Of a DNA stretch of 64,000 nucleotides, positions 51,343 through 61,278 are shown piece after piece. The DNA lies in NCBI GenBank assembly GCA_044224905.1, contig JBGAJN010000001.1, positions 2,170,001 through 2,234,000 of the forward strand. The letters are read 5' to 3'. The number at the start of each line of letters is the position of its first letter. Positions within the stretch are counted from its first letter, which is position 1. Made by a program: the position numbers and the translations under genes. The stretch comes from JBGAJN01 sp044224905. Lineage in GTDB: Bacteria > Verrucomicrobiota > Verrucomicrobiia > Limisphaerales > JBGAJN01. The notes under the pieces are model-generated. The model was not told where the DNA came from and searched no databases. It worked only from the letters and a program-made list of their open reading frames with translations.

Positions 51343-53526
51343 TTACTTGAGCAACTCTTTCACCTTCGCGGCATCACTGGTCGGTGGCTGGCACGCGGTG
51401 CCGGTGCAGAGGTAAACCACGGGACCGTCCTTCGCGGGCAGGGTCTTGGCGAAGGGTTCCACGGCGCCGGTCGTGCCGAGCACGACTTTGTTCGGTTGAA
51501 ACACCGAGTGCGCCGCGCGCAACAGCGCCTGCGCCGCCGGCGATTTCACGTCGCCCGCGATGACGACGCGCTTGGGTTCTTCGAGCAGGAAGTCGAGCGC
51601 TTGCAACATGAAGGGGACGGCTTGCGGCAATTGCTGCATGCGTTCGGCGAAAAGTTGCAGGCTCTTTTCCGCGGCCGTCTTGAACTCCTTCCGATCGGTA
51701 ATCGCGGCGAGCTTCAGCAAGGAAAGGATCGCGACGGAATTGCCCGAGGGCTCCGCGCCGTCGTAGTCCTCCTTCACGCGCAGGATCAAATCGGCCGAGC
51801 CGGCGGCGCTTTGCCAGAACCCGCCGATCTTCGCATCGTGAAACTTGTCGATCATCGTTTCCGCGAGCGCGATGGCGAAGTCGAGGTGCTTGGGCTCCAG
51901 CGTGGCTTCGTAGAGGTCGATCACGCCGCTGAGGAGAAACGCGTAGGCGTCGAGCAGTTGCACGGTGTCGCGTTCGCCGTCGCGCCAACGGTGATAGAGC
52001 GTCTTCGTTTTCGCGTCCCACAGCTTGGCCTGAATGAACGCGAGATTCTTCTCGGCAGCGGCGCGATAGGTGGCGTCGTTCAACACGATCGAAGCGCGGG
52101 CGATCGCGCCGAGCATGAGCCCGTTCCACGAGGCGAGCACCTTGTCGTCGAGATGCGGGCGGATGCGTTTGCTGCGGGTGTCGAACATCTTCTGCTTCGC
52201 CGACGCGAGCAACGGCTTGTCCTCTTCGCGCAACATCGGATCGACGATGCTCAGGACGTTCTGCTTCGGCAACGGCGTGGGATGGCTGTGATCGACGAAG
52301 TTGCCCTCCTCGGTGAGGCCGAAATATTTCACGGCCACGTTGAATTCCTCCGGCGTGAGGAACTTGGCGAGCTCGCTCTTCGTCCAGCAGTAGAACTTGC
52401 CCTCGTGACCTTCGCTGTCGGCGTCCTCGGCGGAATAGAAGCCGCCCTCGGGATGAGTCATGTCGCGCTGCAGATAGTGGAGAATGTCGCGCACGACCTG
52501 GGCGGGCGCGGGATGTTTGGAGATCAAATGCGCGTCGAGATAGAGCTGCGCGAGTTGCGCATTGTCATAGAGCATCTTCTCGAAATGCGGCACGAGCCAC
52601 TTGGCGTCGACGGAGTAGCGCGCGAACCCGCCGCCGAGCTGATCATTCATGCCGCCGGCGGCCATTTTCTCGCAGGTGATCAACACCATGTTGAGCGCCT
52701 CCTGATCGTTCTTCTTCACGGCGTAGCGCAGGAGGAACGACGGCTGGCTGGGACGTGGGAACTTCGGCGCGCCACCGAAGCCGCCATTTTGCGGATCGAA
52801 CTCGTCTTTGAATTTCGCGGCGGCATTGGTGAGAACCGCCGGCGCGAGCAAGGCGTTCGTGCTCTCGCGTTCGAGATGGTTCGCGAGTTTCGCGTGCAGA
52901 TCTTCCGCAGAGGTGAGCACATCGCCGCGGCGTTTCTCCCAGACGTTGACGATCTGCTGGAGGATTTGCAGGAAGCTCGGGCGACCATAACGCGGTTCCG
53001 GGGGGAAGTAGGTGCCGGCGACGAAGGGCTTGAGCTCCGGCGTGAGAAAACAGTTCAACGGCCAGCCGCCCTGACCAGTCATGGCCTGCGCGGCGGTCAT
53101 GTAAATCTTGTCCACGTCCGGCCGCTCCTCGCGATCGACCTTGATGCTAACGAAGTGGGCGTTGAGATACTTCGCGAGATCCTCGTTCTCGAACGACTCG
53201 CGTTCCATCACGTGGCACCAATGGCACGTCGAGTAACCAATGCTCAGCAGGATCGGCTTGTTCTCGGCGCGGGCGCGCGCGAACGCTTCCTCGCCCCACG
53301 GATACCAGTCCACGGGATTGTGCTGGTGCTGGAGCAGGTAGGGCGACTTCTCGCGCGCGAGGCGATTGGTGTGCGAATGGGACTTGGGTGAGGAGGAAAT
53401 TTCAGTGCTCACAGGCTTGGTGGGTCGGGTGGACGGCGTCGGTTGGCATCCGGAAAACAAACTCGCGCCCAGCGCGAGGAGCGAACAGGCGGCTTTCGCC
53501 CCGGACGAGTTCCGAAATCGTATCAC
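51343..53526 (-). CDS. DUF255 thioredoxin-domain lipoprotein (YyaL-like)
   Basis: A 727-residue protein with a lipobox LFSGC near residue 30, a thioredoxin-like domain with GYSTCHWCHVMERESFEN, and a long alpha/alpha toroid-type C-terminal region of the DUF255/spermatogenesis-associated 20 family (LGGGFARYSVDAKWLVPHFEKML). The family is widespread, but its reaction is not known. GTG start at 53526. The plus strand also has a 747-codon open frame over this gene; it is antisense noise. Confidence 0.87.
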   Translation of the reverse strand: MIRFRNSSGAKAACSLLALGASLFSGCQPTPSTRPTKPVSTEISSSPKSHSHTNRLAREKSPYLLQHQHNPVDWYPWGEEAFARARAENKPILLSIGYSTCHWCHVMERESFENEDLAKYLNAHFVSIKVDREERPDVDKIYMTAAQAMTGQGGWPLNCFLTPELKPFVAGTYFPPEPRYGRPSFLQILQQIVNVWEKRRGDVLTSAEDLHAKLANHLERESTNALLAPAVLTNAAAKFKDEFDPQNGGFGGAPKFPRPSQPSFLLRYAVKKNDQEALNMVLITCEKMAAGGMNDQLGGGFARYSVDAKWLVPHFEKMLYDNAQLAQLYLDAHLISKHPAPAQVVRDILHYLQRDMTHPEGGFYSAEDADSEGHEGKFYCWTKSELAKFLTPEEFNVAVKYFGLTEEGNFVDHSHPTPLPKQNVLSIVDPMLREEDKPLLASAKQKMFDTRSKRIRPHLDDKVLASWNGLMLGAIARASIVLNDATYRAAAEKNLAFIQAKLWDAKTKTLYHRWRDGERDTVQLLDAYAFLLSGVIDLYEATLEPKHLDFAIALAETMIDKFHDAKIGGFWQSAAGSADLILRVKEDYDGAEPSGNSVAILSLLKLAAITDRKEFKTAAEKSLQLFAERMQQLPQAVPFMLQALDFLLEEPKRVVIAGDVKSPAAQALLRAAHSVFQPNKVVLGTTGAVEPFAKTLPAKDGPVVYLCTGTACQPPTSDAAKVKELLK

Positions 53527-53639
53527 CGCGAGACGATACTGCGCGTTTGCGGCACGGCAAAGGACAAAGGCGGCCGACCAGTCCGTTGGAAAGATTTTTC
53601 CATCGTCACCCGTGCGCGGGATGCCTTAACGTGGCGGCC

Positions 53640-54386
53640 ATGTTGTCGGAAAAAAACTGGTCGCCCACAGCGGTGATGATGCTCGTGGCGGGCCTGTGCT
53701 TTTGCGTCCTCGAAGGCTCGCTGTTGCTGAGCCTGTTGACGCGTTTTGCCCCGGCGAAGCTGACCAGCGACCGTGAGACGTTGAGCGTGATCGTGGGCTC
53801 GGTGAGCCTGCACGGAGGCGCGCTCCTGCTGGTAGTTTTCTTTCTGCGCTGGAGCCGGATGACGTGGCGGGAGGCGTTCGGTTTCGACACGGCGGGGCGC
53901 GGTCGCGCGCTGTTGCTCGGCGTGGGCGCTGCGGTGGCCGTGTTCCCACTCGCCATGCTCCTGAGCCGCGTGTCGTTGCTGTCGCTGACGTGGATCAACG
54001 AGAATTACCCGTCGCTGCATCTCAAGCCGGTCGCGCAAACGACCGTGCTCGCCCTGCAGGCAACGGAGTCGCTGGGAATGAAAGTGGTTTTCGGAATCAT
54101 CGCGCTGGTGCTTGCGCCGGTGGCGGAGGAACTCGTCTTTCGTGGCATCTTCTATCCCACGCTCAAGCAAAACGGATTTCCGCGCGCGGCTTGGTGGGGG
54201 ACGGCGCTGATGTTCGCGGCGATGCACGCGAACGTGATGACGTTCATTCCGCTGGCGTTGCTCGCGTTCGTGCTGACGTGGCTTTACGAACACACGGGCA
54301 ACCTCGCTGCATCGATGATCGCGCACAGTTCGTTCAACACGCTGAACTTCGCGCTGTTGCTGTTGTTTCCCGATTCAGCCACGTGA
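53640..54386 (+). CDS. CPBP-family intramembrane metalloprotease
   Basis: A 248-residue membrane protein with about six helices and the CPBP (Abi) motifs: EELVFRGIFYPTL, FAAMHAN and IAHSSFNTLNF. These match the Glu-Glu and two His positions of type II CAAX prenyl-protease-like enzymes, which process prenylated or bacteriocin-related peptides, or act in immunity. ATG 53640 follows GGCGGCC; the longer frame from 53388 covers the divergent gene's start. It is 7 bases before thiL. Confidence 0.85.
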   Translation: MLSEKNWSPTAVMMLVAGLCFCVLEGSLLLSLLTRFAPAKLTSDRETLSVIVGSVSLHGGALLLVVFFLRWSRMTWREAFGFDTAGRGRALLLGVGAAVAVFPLAMLLSRVSLLSLTWINENYPSLHLKPVAQTTVLALQATESLGMKVVFGIIALVLAPVAEELVFRGIFYPTLKQNGFPRAAWWGTALMFAAMHANVMTFIPLALLAFVLTWLYEHTGNLAASMIAHSSFNTLNFALLLLFPDSAT

Positions 54387-54393
54387 TTGAACT

Positions 54394-55326
54394 GTGAAGG
54401 AATTCGAACTCATCAACCTTCTGACGCCCGGTCTGCCGCACAACTCATCGGTCGTGGTCGGCGCCGGTGACGATTGCGCCGTGCTCGATCTCGGCGTGCC
54501 GGAGCGCTGGATGTTGTTCAAGACCGACGCCGTGGTGGAGGGAATTCATTTCACGGCCGAAACGCCGCCGGAGAAAATCGGACACAAGGCGCTCGCGCGT
54601 TGCCTCAGCGACATCGCGGCGATGGCCGGCACGCCGAACAGCGCCGTGATCACGATCGGTCTCCCGCGCGAGTTCGACGCGAAGCGCATCGAGAAGATTT
54701 ACTCCGGCCTCAACGCGCTCGCGTCGCGTCACGGCGTGGCGATTGTGGGCGGCGAAACGACGACGTGTCCGGAGCGGATGTTCATCTCCGTCGCGTTGCT
54801 GGGTTCCGTGGCGAAGAACAAATGTCCGCTGCGCTCCGGCGCGAAGAAAGGCGATGCGATTTTCGTGACGGGCGAACTCGGCGGTTCGCTCGCGAGCAAA
54901 CACGTGGACTTCGAGCCGCGCTTGGCTGAAGCGCGCTGGCTCGTGGAGCATTTCACCATTCACTCGCTGATGGATGTCAGCGACGGTCTGGCGGGCGATT
55001 TGAGGCACATTTTGAACGCGAGCCATGTCGGCGCGGAATTGTTGTCCGCCGCGATTCCGATCAGTCGCGCGGCGAAGTTGCAGGCCCGCGGTGAATCTTC
55101 CGCCAAGCCGCCGCTGCTCGCCGCGCTGACGGATGGCGAGGATTTTGAATTGTTGTTCACGGTTGCCAGCCGCAGTGCGGTTCCGGTGATCGACAGTTGG
55201 AAGAAACAATTTCCCGGCGTGAAGCTGAGTTGCATCGGCAAAATTACGGCGGAGTCCGGATTGCGAATCCGCGATGAACGCGGTCTGCGGGAGTTATCGG
55301 CGCATGGCTACACTCATTTCGCATAG
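54394..55326 (+). CDS. thiL: Thiamine-monophosphate kinase
   Basis: A 310-residue ThiL-type kinase of the PurM/SelD fold that phosphorylates thiamine monophosphate to the diphosphate cofactor. Signatures are GAGDDCAVLDLG (magnesium-binding Asp), TDAVVEGIHF, DIAAMAGTPNSA, and LMDVSDGLAGDL. GTG start 54394. The gene overlaps tsaE by 23 bases. The first of a housekeeping run. Confidence 0.92.
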   Translation: MKEFELINLLTPGLPHNSSVVVGAGDDCAVLDLGVPERWMLFKTDAVVEGIHFTAETPPEKIGHKALARCLSDIAAMAGTPNSAVITIGLPREFDAKRIEKIYSGLNALASRHGVAIVGGETTTCPERMFISVALLGSVAKNKCPLRSGAKKGDAIFVTGELGGSLASKHVDFEPRLAEARWLVEHFTIHSLMDVSDGLAGDLRHILNASHVGAELLSAAIPISRAAKLQARGESSAKPPLLAALTDGEDFELLFTVASRSAVPVIDSWKKQFPGVKLSCIGKITAESGLRIRDERGLRELSAHGYTHFA

Positions 55327-55744
55327 CGCGGCCGAGACCGAAGCCATCGGTGAGTCGTGGGGACGCGCGGCGCAAGCCGGCTGGATCCTCGCGTTGTCTG
55401 GCGACCTCGGCGCGGGCAAGACGCAACTCGTTAAAGGCATCGCGCGCGGGCTCGGCATTAATGCACGCGTGCATTCGCCGACCTTCACCTTGCTCAATCA
55501 ATACGAGGGCGGACGCCTGCGCGTCTTTCACCTCGATCTCTATCGGCTCGAAACGCCGCGCCAGATCATCGAAGCGGGCCTCGAAACGTATTTGGAAAAT
55601 CCGCCGGGCGTGGCGGTCGTGGAATGGGCGGAGCGTTGGTTTACTCAACCGTCGTTGCCGACGACGCTCCGTCTGCGCAACGCGCGCTTGGAGGTGATCG
55701 ATGAAAACTCGCGCCGACTTACTTATGAAGATACTGGCGCTTGA
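55304..55744 (+). CDS. tsaE: tRNA threonylcarbamoyladenosine biosynthesis ATPase TsaE
   Basis: A 146-residue P-loop protein: SGDLGAGKTQLVKG, VHSPTFTLLNQY and FHLDLYRL, ending VEWAERW. TsaE works with TsaB and TsaD to place t6A37 on ANN-decoding tRNAs. Start 55304 is used; it overlaps thiL by 23 bases and tsaB by 20 bases. Confidence 0.92.
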   Translation: MATLISHSAAETEAIGESWGRAAQAGWILALSGDLGAGKTQLVKGIARGLGINARVHSPTFTLLNQYEGGRLRVFHLDLYRLETPRQIIEAGLETYLENPPGVAVVEWAERWFTQPSLPTTLRLRNARLEVIDENSRRLTYEDTGA

Positions 55745-56390
55745 GTTTTCCACCGAACGACGCAGCGTCGCCATCGCTGCTGCGAACGCTGCGGGGGAGA
55801 TCGCCATTCTTGGTCAGGCCTTCTCCGATTCGCGGGACGTCGGCGCGCTGACTCTGGTTGAGCAAGCCTTGCGAGAGGCGACGTGCGAGCGCACCGCTGT
55901 TGAGTGTATTGTTGTGGGCACGGGACCGGGTTCATATACCGGCATCCGCGCGGCGATCGCGTTGGCGCAAGGATGGCAACTCGCGTGCGAGGCGAAACTT
56001 CTCGGTGTTAGCAGCGTGGATGCGCTGGTGGCCCAAGCGCAACGTGAGCAGTGGTTCGGTCGGATCAATGTCGTCGTCGATGCGCAGCGCAATGAGTTCT
56101 ACCTCGCGCGCTTCGACATCAGCGCGACGAGCGTGAGTGTTGTGGAATCGTTGCACCTCGCTGCGTTGGCCGAGGTCCAGCGTCACGAGGCGGCGGGCGA
56201 ATGGATTGTCGGACCGGAAGTGACCCGCTGGTTCCCGCGCGGGAAGGTTTTGTTACCAAAAGCGACAACGCTGGCTCAGTTAGCGAGCGGGCGAAGTGAT
56301 TTCCTTCCGGGAGAAAAGTTGGAGCCGATTTACCTGCGCGAAACGACGTTCATCAAGGCGCCGCCGTTGCGCGTCATCCCGGAGTTGTAA
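55725..56390 (+). CDS. tsaB: tRNA threonylcarbamoyladenosine biosynthesis protein TsaB
   Basis: A 221-residue protein beginning MKILALEFSTERRSVAI, with GTGPGSYTGIRAAIALA and VVDAQRNEFYLARF, all typical of TsaB, the inactive ASKHA partner that scaffolds TsaD and TsaE. Length is normal. It overlaps tsaE by 20 bases and is followed by alr after 4 bases. Confidence 0.92.
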   Translation: MKILALEFSTERRSVAIAAANAAGEIAILGQAFSDSRDVGALTLVEQALREATCERTAVECIVVGTGPGSYTGIRAAIALAQGWQLACEAKLLGVSSVDALVAQAQREQWFGRINVVVDAQRNEFYLARFDISATSVSVVESLHLAALAEVQRHEAAGEWIVGPEVTRWFPRGKVLLPKATTLAQLASGRSDFLPGEKLEPIYLRETTFIKAPPLRVIPEL

Positions 56391-56394
56391 CGCG

Positions 56395-57537
56395 ATGAAG
56401 CAGACTCTCCGTTGCTGGGCCGAAGTGGATCTGGGCGCGCTGCGCGAAAATCTTGCGTGGCTGCGTCACCGCGTTGGTCCCGCCGTGAAAATTATGACCG
56501 TGGTAAAAGCCGACGCCTACGGGCACGGCTTGCGGCAGATCGCGGCGCTGCTGATGCAGAGCGGCACGGATATTTTCGGCGTGGCGAATCTCACCGAAGC
56601 ACAGGCGATACGCAGCGTCGGTCGAGGCTGGCCAATTCTTATGCTCGGCGCCTGTCTACCCGACGAGGTGACGCTGGCCGTGCGGGACGACGTGATGCCG
56701 ACGATTTCTTCGCTCGGGGAAGCACGGGCGTTTTCCGCGGCGGCGGTCAAGCAAGGCAAGTGGGTGGAGGTTCACGTCAAAGTGGACACGGGAATGGGGC
56801 GGTTGGGTGTTTCGCCTGCAGCAGCGTGTGCGTTGGTGAAGGACATTGGGAGACTGCCGAGTTTGAAGGTGCAGGGAATATTCACCCACTTCTCCAGTGT
56901 TGAGGATGAAGCAGATTTCTCGCGTGGACAGATTCAAAAGTTCCGTCGCGTGCTCGCGGAATTGGCCGCTGAGGGAATCGCAATCCCATTGATCCACGCC
57001 AACAACAGCGGCGCGGTGCTGCATGAACCCGACTCGTTCTTCAACCTCGTTCGTCCCGGACTGTTGGTATACGGAATCGTTCCTCGCGGAAGTCGCCGCT
57101 CACGTTCCGATTGGCAAACCGCGCTGCGGCCGGCACTCAGTTGGAAGTGTCGCGTGAGCCTCGTGAAGGAAATCGCGAAAGGGACTCCGCTCGGTTACGG
57201 GCGCGCATTTGTCGCGCCGCGGAAGATGCGCGTGGCGACCCTCACGGCGGGTTACGGCGACGGCTATTTGCGAGCGGGCAGCAATTGCGCAGCGGTCCTG
57301 ATCGGCGGTCGGCGGTGCCGCGTGCTGGGAAGAATCTCGATGGATCAAATGATCGTGGACGTTTCGCGGGTTCCGTCGGTGAAGCCCGGCGACGAGGTCG
57401 CGTTGATCGGCCGACAGGGGCGTGACGAAATCACCGCGACGCAGTTGGCCGATTGGTGCAGCACCATCCCATGGGAAATTCTCACGGCAATAACCTATCG
57501 TGTGCCGCGGCTCTATACCGGTGGTCACGCGGCGTAA
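56395..57537 (+). CDS. alr: Alanine racemase
   Basis: A 380-residue PLP enzyme that makes D-alanine for peptidoglycan. PLP-lysine motif VVKADAYGHG is near residue 38; VKVDTGMGRLG, HANNSGAVL and the Tyr-containing LGYGRAF are present. ATG 56395 lies 4 bases after the tsaB stop. Length is normal. Confidence 0.93.
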   Translation: MKQTLRCWAEVDLGALRENLAWLRHRVGPAVKIMTVVKADAYGHGLRQIAALLMQSGTDIFGVANLTEAQAIRSVGRGWPILMLGACLPDEVTLAVRDDVMPTISSLGEARAFSAAAVKQGKWVEVHVKVDTGMGRLGVSPAAACALVKDIGRLPSLKVQGIFTHFSSVEDEADFSRGQIQKFRRVLAELAAEGIAIPLIHANNSGAVLHEPDSFFNLVRPGLLVYGIVPRGSRRSRSDWQTALRPALSWKCRVSLVKEIAKGTPLGYGRAFVAPRKMRVATLTAGYGDGYLRAGSNCAAVLIGGRRCRVLGRISMDQMIVDVSRVPSVKPGDEVALIGRQGRDEITATQLADWCSTIPWEILTAITYRVPRLYTGGHAA

Positions 57538-57579
57538 ATTCGTTTTCACTCGTGGCATAGTTCGTGCATCTTGTTCCGC

Positions 57580-59742
57580 ATGAACCGAACCTGCACATTT
57601 AAGAACCTCAACCAGTGGCTGACCACCCTGGCGGTTTTTGTTCTCATATCTGCCTCGGCAGTGGCCGCTACCAAAACTCAGGCACGACTTGTCCTGAGCA
57701 GCGACACCGCGCGTGCCGGAGAAACCGTTCTTGCCGGTGTTCATCTCAAAATGGCGCCCGGTTGGCATACTTACTGGCGTTATGGTGGGGATTCCGGCGC
57801 GCCGACCAAAATTGAGTGGACACTGCCTACCAGTGTCACAGCGGGAGACATTCAATGGCCGATCCCGGAGAAGTATATTGCGGAAGGGCTGACAACTTAT
57901 GTGTATCACGATGAGGTCGTTCTCATTGTGCCCCTCAAGCTCGCGGCGGATTTGAAGCCTGGCTCGCTAGCGATCAAGGCGGACGTGAAATGGCTCGAAT
58001 GTGAAAAGCTCTGCATCCCAGGTTCGGCAGAAGTCAACGCGAACCTCACGATTGGTGATGCCCCGAAGTTGTCTGCCGATGCCCCGCTCATCGAAAAGTT
58101 TCGCGGGCGACTGCCGTTGGCGGGCACCACGTTCGCGGCGACGGCTTCGTGGGAGAAGGCGGCAAACGGTGAAGCACGGCCATTGATTATCGAATGGAGT
58201 GCCCCGGGCACGCTGGCGGACGCGGACTTTTTTCCTTACGCGGCCGGGGATTTTGAAGTGGGCGCCGCTACGGAGAAGCTTTCGGCGGCGGGTGTCGCCC
58301 GCATTCGTAAAGAGGTCAAAAAGAGCGCGGCCAATTGGCCTTCGCGGATTGCTGGCGTTGTGATTCAGAAATCCGACGCGGCAACGGCGCCGCTGGCGTA
58401 TGACGTGAACTTGACCGTGGGAGAGAAGTCGATGGGCGCTGGTGCGTCGGCGGTGAATGGATCCGCAGGATCCGCTGAGAAAACCAAAACCCTGTGGGAG
58501 TACCTGATTTTTGCTTTCATCGGTGGATTGATTCTCAACCTCATGCCGTGCGTGCTGCCGGTGATCGCCCTGAAAGTTCTCGGCTTCGTGCAGCAGAGCA
58601 AGGAGGACCCGGCAACCGTGCGGAAGCACGGTCTGGTATACATGATGGGGGTAATTGTTTCGTTCCTCGTGCTCGCGAGCGTTGTGATCGGGGTTCAACA
58701 CGCGGGTAAACTCGCGGGTTGGGGCATGCAGTTCGGCGATCCGCGGTTTGTAGTCGTGATGACGGTGCTGGTGACGCTCGTGGCGTTGAACCTGTTTGGG
58801 CTTTTCGAAGTGATCCTCGGTGGCGGTGCCACCACCACGGCGATGGAACTTTCGAGCAAGGAAGGTTCTGCTGGAGCTTTCTTCAACGGTGTGTTCGCCA
58901 CCGTGCTGGCCACGCCGTGCACGGCACCGTTTCTCGGCGCGGCGCTGGGGTTTGCCTTCCGTCAACCTTCGTCGGTCATCGTGCTGATCTTTGTGACCAT
59001 TGCGCTCGGATTGGCGGCACCGTACGTCGCGCTAAGCTGGAACCCGGCGTGGATGAAATTTCTTCCGAAGCCCGGCGCGTGGATGGAAAAATTCAAGATC
59101 GCCATGGGCTTTCCCATGCTGGCAACAGCGATGTGGCTGGGGTTCGACGTGGGCGCGGCGCATTTTGGAAAGAAGAGTTTCTGGCTCGGTATTTTCCTCG
59201 TCATCCTCGCCGTGGTGGCATGGATCTGGGGCGAGTTCGTGCAACGCGGTCGCAAGCGGAAGGGAATCTCGATGGCGATTGCGCTGACTTTGCTGGTGGG
59301 CGGCTACGTTTGGGTTTTAGAAAAGCAACTTCACTGGCGATCGCCCGCGAAGCTTTCTGGAGCGGGCGAGATCGAACACGAGGCGGGCGGCATTGCTTGG
59401 CAAGCATGGAGCGCCGACGCCGTCGCCAAGGCGCGCGCGGAAGGCCGTGTGGTGTTCGTGGATTTCACGGCCGACTGGTGCGTGACGTGTCAGGCCAACA
59501 AAAAGACCAGCATCGAGATCTCTTCGGTGCGCGCCAAGTTGAAGGAGTTAAACGCGGTGGCCTTACTCGGCGATTACACGTTGGTTCCGGAGGCGATGAC
59601 CAAAGAATTGAACAAGTATGGACGCGCCGGCGTTCCTCTCGTCCTGGTTTATCCCAAAGACGCGTCGCAACCGGCGATGGTGCTACCGGAATTGTTGACG
59701 CCGGGAATCGTGTTGGAAGCTTTGGACAAGGCGAACAAGTAG
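57580..59742 (+). CDS. dsbD: DsbD-like thiol:disulphide interchange protein
   Basis: A 720-residue protein: signal peptide (LAVFVLISASAVAA), periplasmic N-terminal domain with WLECEKLCIPGS, eight-helix core with LMPCVLPVIALK and ATPCTAPFLGAALGF (one redox Cys each), and a C-terminal thioredoxin domain with DWCVTCQANK. It carries electrons from cytoplasmic thioredoxin to the periplasm. All expected Cys pairs are present. ATG 57580 is used rather than the TTG at 57571. Confidence 0.9.
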   Translation: MNRTCTFKNLNQWLTTLAVFVLISASAVAATKTQARLVLSSDTARAGETVLAGVHLKMAPGWHTYWRYGGDSGAPTKIEWTLPTSVTAGDIQWPIPEKYIAEGLTTYVYHDEVVLIVPLKLAADLKPGSLAIKADVKWLECEKLCIPGSAEVNANLTIGDAPKLSADAPLIEKFRGRLPLAGTTFAATASWEKAANGEARPLIIEWSAPGTLADADFFPYAAGDFEVGAATEKLSAAGVARIRKEVKKSAANWPSRIAGVVIQKSDAATAPLAYDVNLTVGEKSMGAGASAVNGSAGSAEKTKTLWEYLIFAFIGGLILNLMPCVLPVIALKVLGFVQQSKEDPATVRKHGLVYMMGVIVSFLVLASVVIGVQHAGKLAGWGMQFGDPRFVVVMTVLVTLVALNLFGLFEVILGGGATTTAMELSSKEGSAGAFFNGVFATVLATPCTAPFLGAALGFAFRQPSSVIVLIFVTIALGLAAPYVALSWNPAWMKFLPKPGAWMEKFKIAMGFPMLATAMWLGFDVGAAHFGKKSFWLGIFLVILAVVAWIWGEFVQRGRKRKGISMAIALTLLVGGYVWVLEKQLHWRSPAKLSGAGEIEHEAGGIAWQAWSADAVAKARAEGRVVFVDFTADWCVTCQANKKTSIEISSVRAKLKELNAVALLGDYTLVPEAMTKELNKYGRAGVPLVLVYPKDASQPAMVLPELLTPGIVLEALDKANK

Positions 59743-59849
59743 ATCGGGTGGGCTGAGGTTGTTACGCGACTGTTGGGCGTTCGCTCGACGCGGGAGCAGA
59801 TTACTCCCCGGCTGCGGGCAGCGGCGGACAAAAGTTTGCCAAAATAGCC

Positions 59850-60593
59850 GTGCCTGCAATGATGGGAAAAATGGTCCACGCGCCGGCAGCCACCGACTAT
59901 TCTCGAACGCCACTCACGCCGTGGAATGGTGTCGATCGGCTTAAAGGGTATCTTCGTTGTGCGCAGTGGAAATTGGCTAATTTTCGGAAGCCGAAAGAGT
60001 TTTTGTGCGACGGAACCCGCTATTCCTATTTCGCGCATGGATACAATCGTACTTGGAACAACGAACGTGCGGTTGAACTCCCGTTGATCGGGAAATTTGT
60101 CCGCGAAAATCGTGGGCGCCGGATATTGGAAGTCGGCAATGTTCTGCCGCACTATTTCAAGACGAACCACGACGTTCTCGACAAATACGAGATTGGACGC
60201 GGAATAATCCGAAAGGACATCGTCGAATTTCAGCCGGCGCAACCGTATGATTTGATCATCAGCATTTCGACCTTGGAGCATGTGGGTTGGGACGAAACGC
60301 CGCGCGAGCCGGAGAAGGTCATTCATGCTTTGCAACACGTGAAGTCCCTGCTGGCTCCCGGCGCGAATCTAGTGATGACTTTCCCGTTGGGCTACAATCC
60401 TGTCTTGGACGAACACCTCTTCTCAAATCTCGCCGGGTTCGGTGCGGTGAGCTTCTTGCAGCGCACGTCGGCAGACCCTCGATGGATGCAGGTGGACGCG
60501 GTGACGGCGGCCAAGTGTGCGTACGGCCGGCCGTTTCCTTTCGCCAACGCGATCGCGTTTTCTGTTTTTAGAAAGGGGAAAGTTTCGGCGTAG
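59850..60593 (+). CDS. Putative SAM-dependent methyltransferase
   Basis: A 247-residue protein with a class I methyltransferase-like core: RRILEVGNVLPHYF, a DIVEF step and YDLIISISTLEHVGWDE, then GANLVMTFPLGYNP. The glycine motif is degenerate (EVGN), so activity is uncertain; related proteins occur in glycan-biosynthesis loci. A nearby second methyltransferase-like gene suggests a joint role. Confidence 0.6.
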   Translation: MPAMMGKMVHAPAATDYSRTPLTPWNGVDRLKGYLRCAQWKLANFRKPKEFLCDGTRYSYFAHGYNRTWNNERAVELPLIGKFVRENRGRRILEVGNVLPHYFKTNHDVLDKYEIGRGIIRKDIVEFQPAQPYDLIISISTLEHVGWDETPREPEKVIHALQHVKSLLAPGANLVMTFPLGYNPVLDEHLFSNLAGFGAVSFLQRTSADPRWMQVDAVTAAKCAYGRPFPFANAIAFSVFRKGKVSA

Positions 60594-60615
60594 TCACGGT
60601 GCCGCAGAACGTATC

Positions 60616-61164
60616 ATGCTGACCAAACTTCATCTCGGTTGCGGGACGGAGATACTTCCCGGTTGGGTTAATGTTGATTGCGCAGCCTTGCCCGGGGTGG
60701 ATCTCGTGCACGATCTAAACGTGCTTCCACTTCCGTTTAAGGATCAATCTGCCGCCGAGATTCGATGTCAGGATGTTTTCGAGCACGTTAATTACGCGCC
60801 GTTGCTGAAGGAATGTCACCGCATTCTGACTACCGGCGGGCGAATTCACATCCGGGTGCCCCACTTCACGTCGCACAACAACTTCATCGACCCGACGCAC
60901 ATGAATCAGTTTTCCGTGAAGACGTTTAACTTCTTCGTGGCCGATTCATATGAGGGAAAATTCCGCAGCTACTACTTTGATTTCAAGTTCACGAGTTGCG
61001 ATCGCAAACGGATCACTTTTCCGAAAACGCCCCCGTTGAACCTGTGGAACACGCCCATGGAGTGGTTGGTGAATCGCTCATCCCGGTGCCAGACGTTTTA
61101 TGAACTGACGGGTTGGTCGCGCTTGTTTCCAGCGGAGAATCTCGAGATCACTTTGGTGAAGTGA
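60616..61164 (+). CDS. SAM-dependent methyltransferase-like protein
   Basis: A 182-residue protein with LHLGCGTEILPGWVNVD (SAM-binding), DVFEHVNYAPLLKECHRIL and GGRIHIRVPHF. These are class I methyltransferase motifs; the substrate is unknown, but such short proteins often sit in polysaccharide clusters. It begins 22 bases after the preceding gene. Confidence 0.75.
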   Translation: MLTKLHLGCGTEILPGWVNVDCAALPGVDLVHDLNVLPLPFKDQSAAEIRCQDVFEHVNYAPLLKECHRILTTGGRIHIRVPHFTSHNNFIDPTHMNQFSVKTFNFFVADSYEGKFRSYYFDFKFTSCDRKRITFPKTPPLNLWNTPMEWLVNRSSRCQTFYELTGWSRLFPAENLEITLVK

Positions 61165-61278
61165 CGGGTCGGATCGAGGTGATGCGCGTTGGTGGCGTGT
61201 GTGCAAAATCCTCCAAGCGACGATTGTGAAAGACGGCTTCGCACGCGCTTGCTATCGTTGTTCCAGTTGCCCATTGCT

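Noticed and set aside
51148..53391. A 747-codon plus-strand open frame, larger than most genes here
   Set aside because: It lies antisense to the DUF255 lipoprotein gene, whose motifs (lipobox, CHWCHVMERE) are clear. High GC keeps the opposite frame free of stops. Its residues are Arg/Glu/His-rich and match no family.
57967..58965. A 332-codon minus-strand frame over dsbD
   Set aside because: It is antisense to an intact DsbD-like gene and very His/Arg-rich, as expected for a shadow frame in GC-rich DNA.
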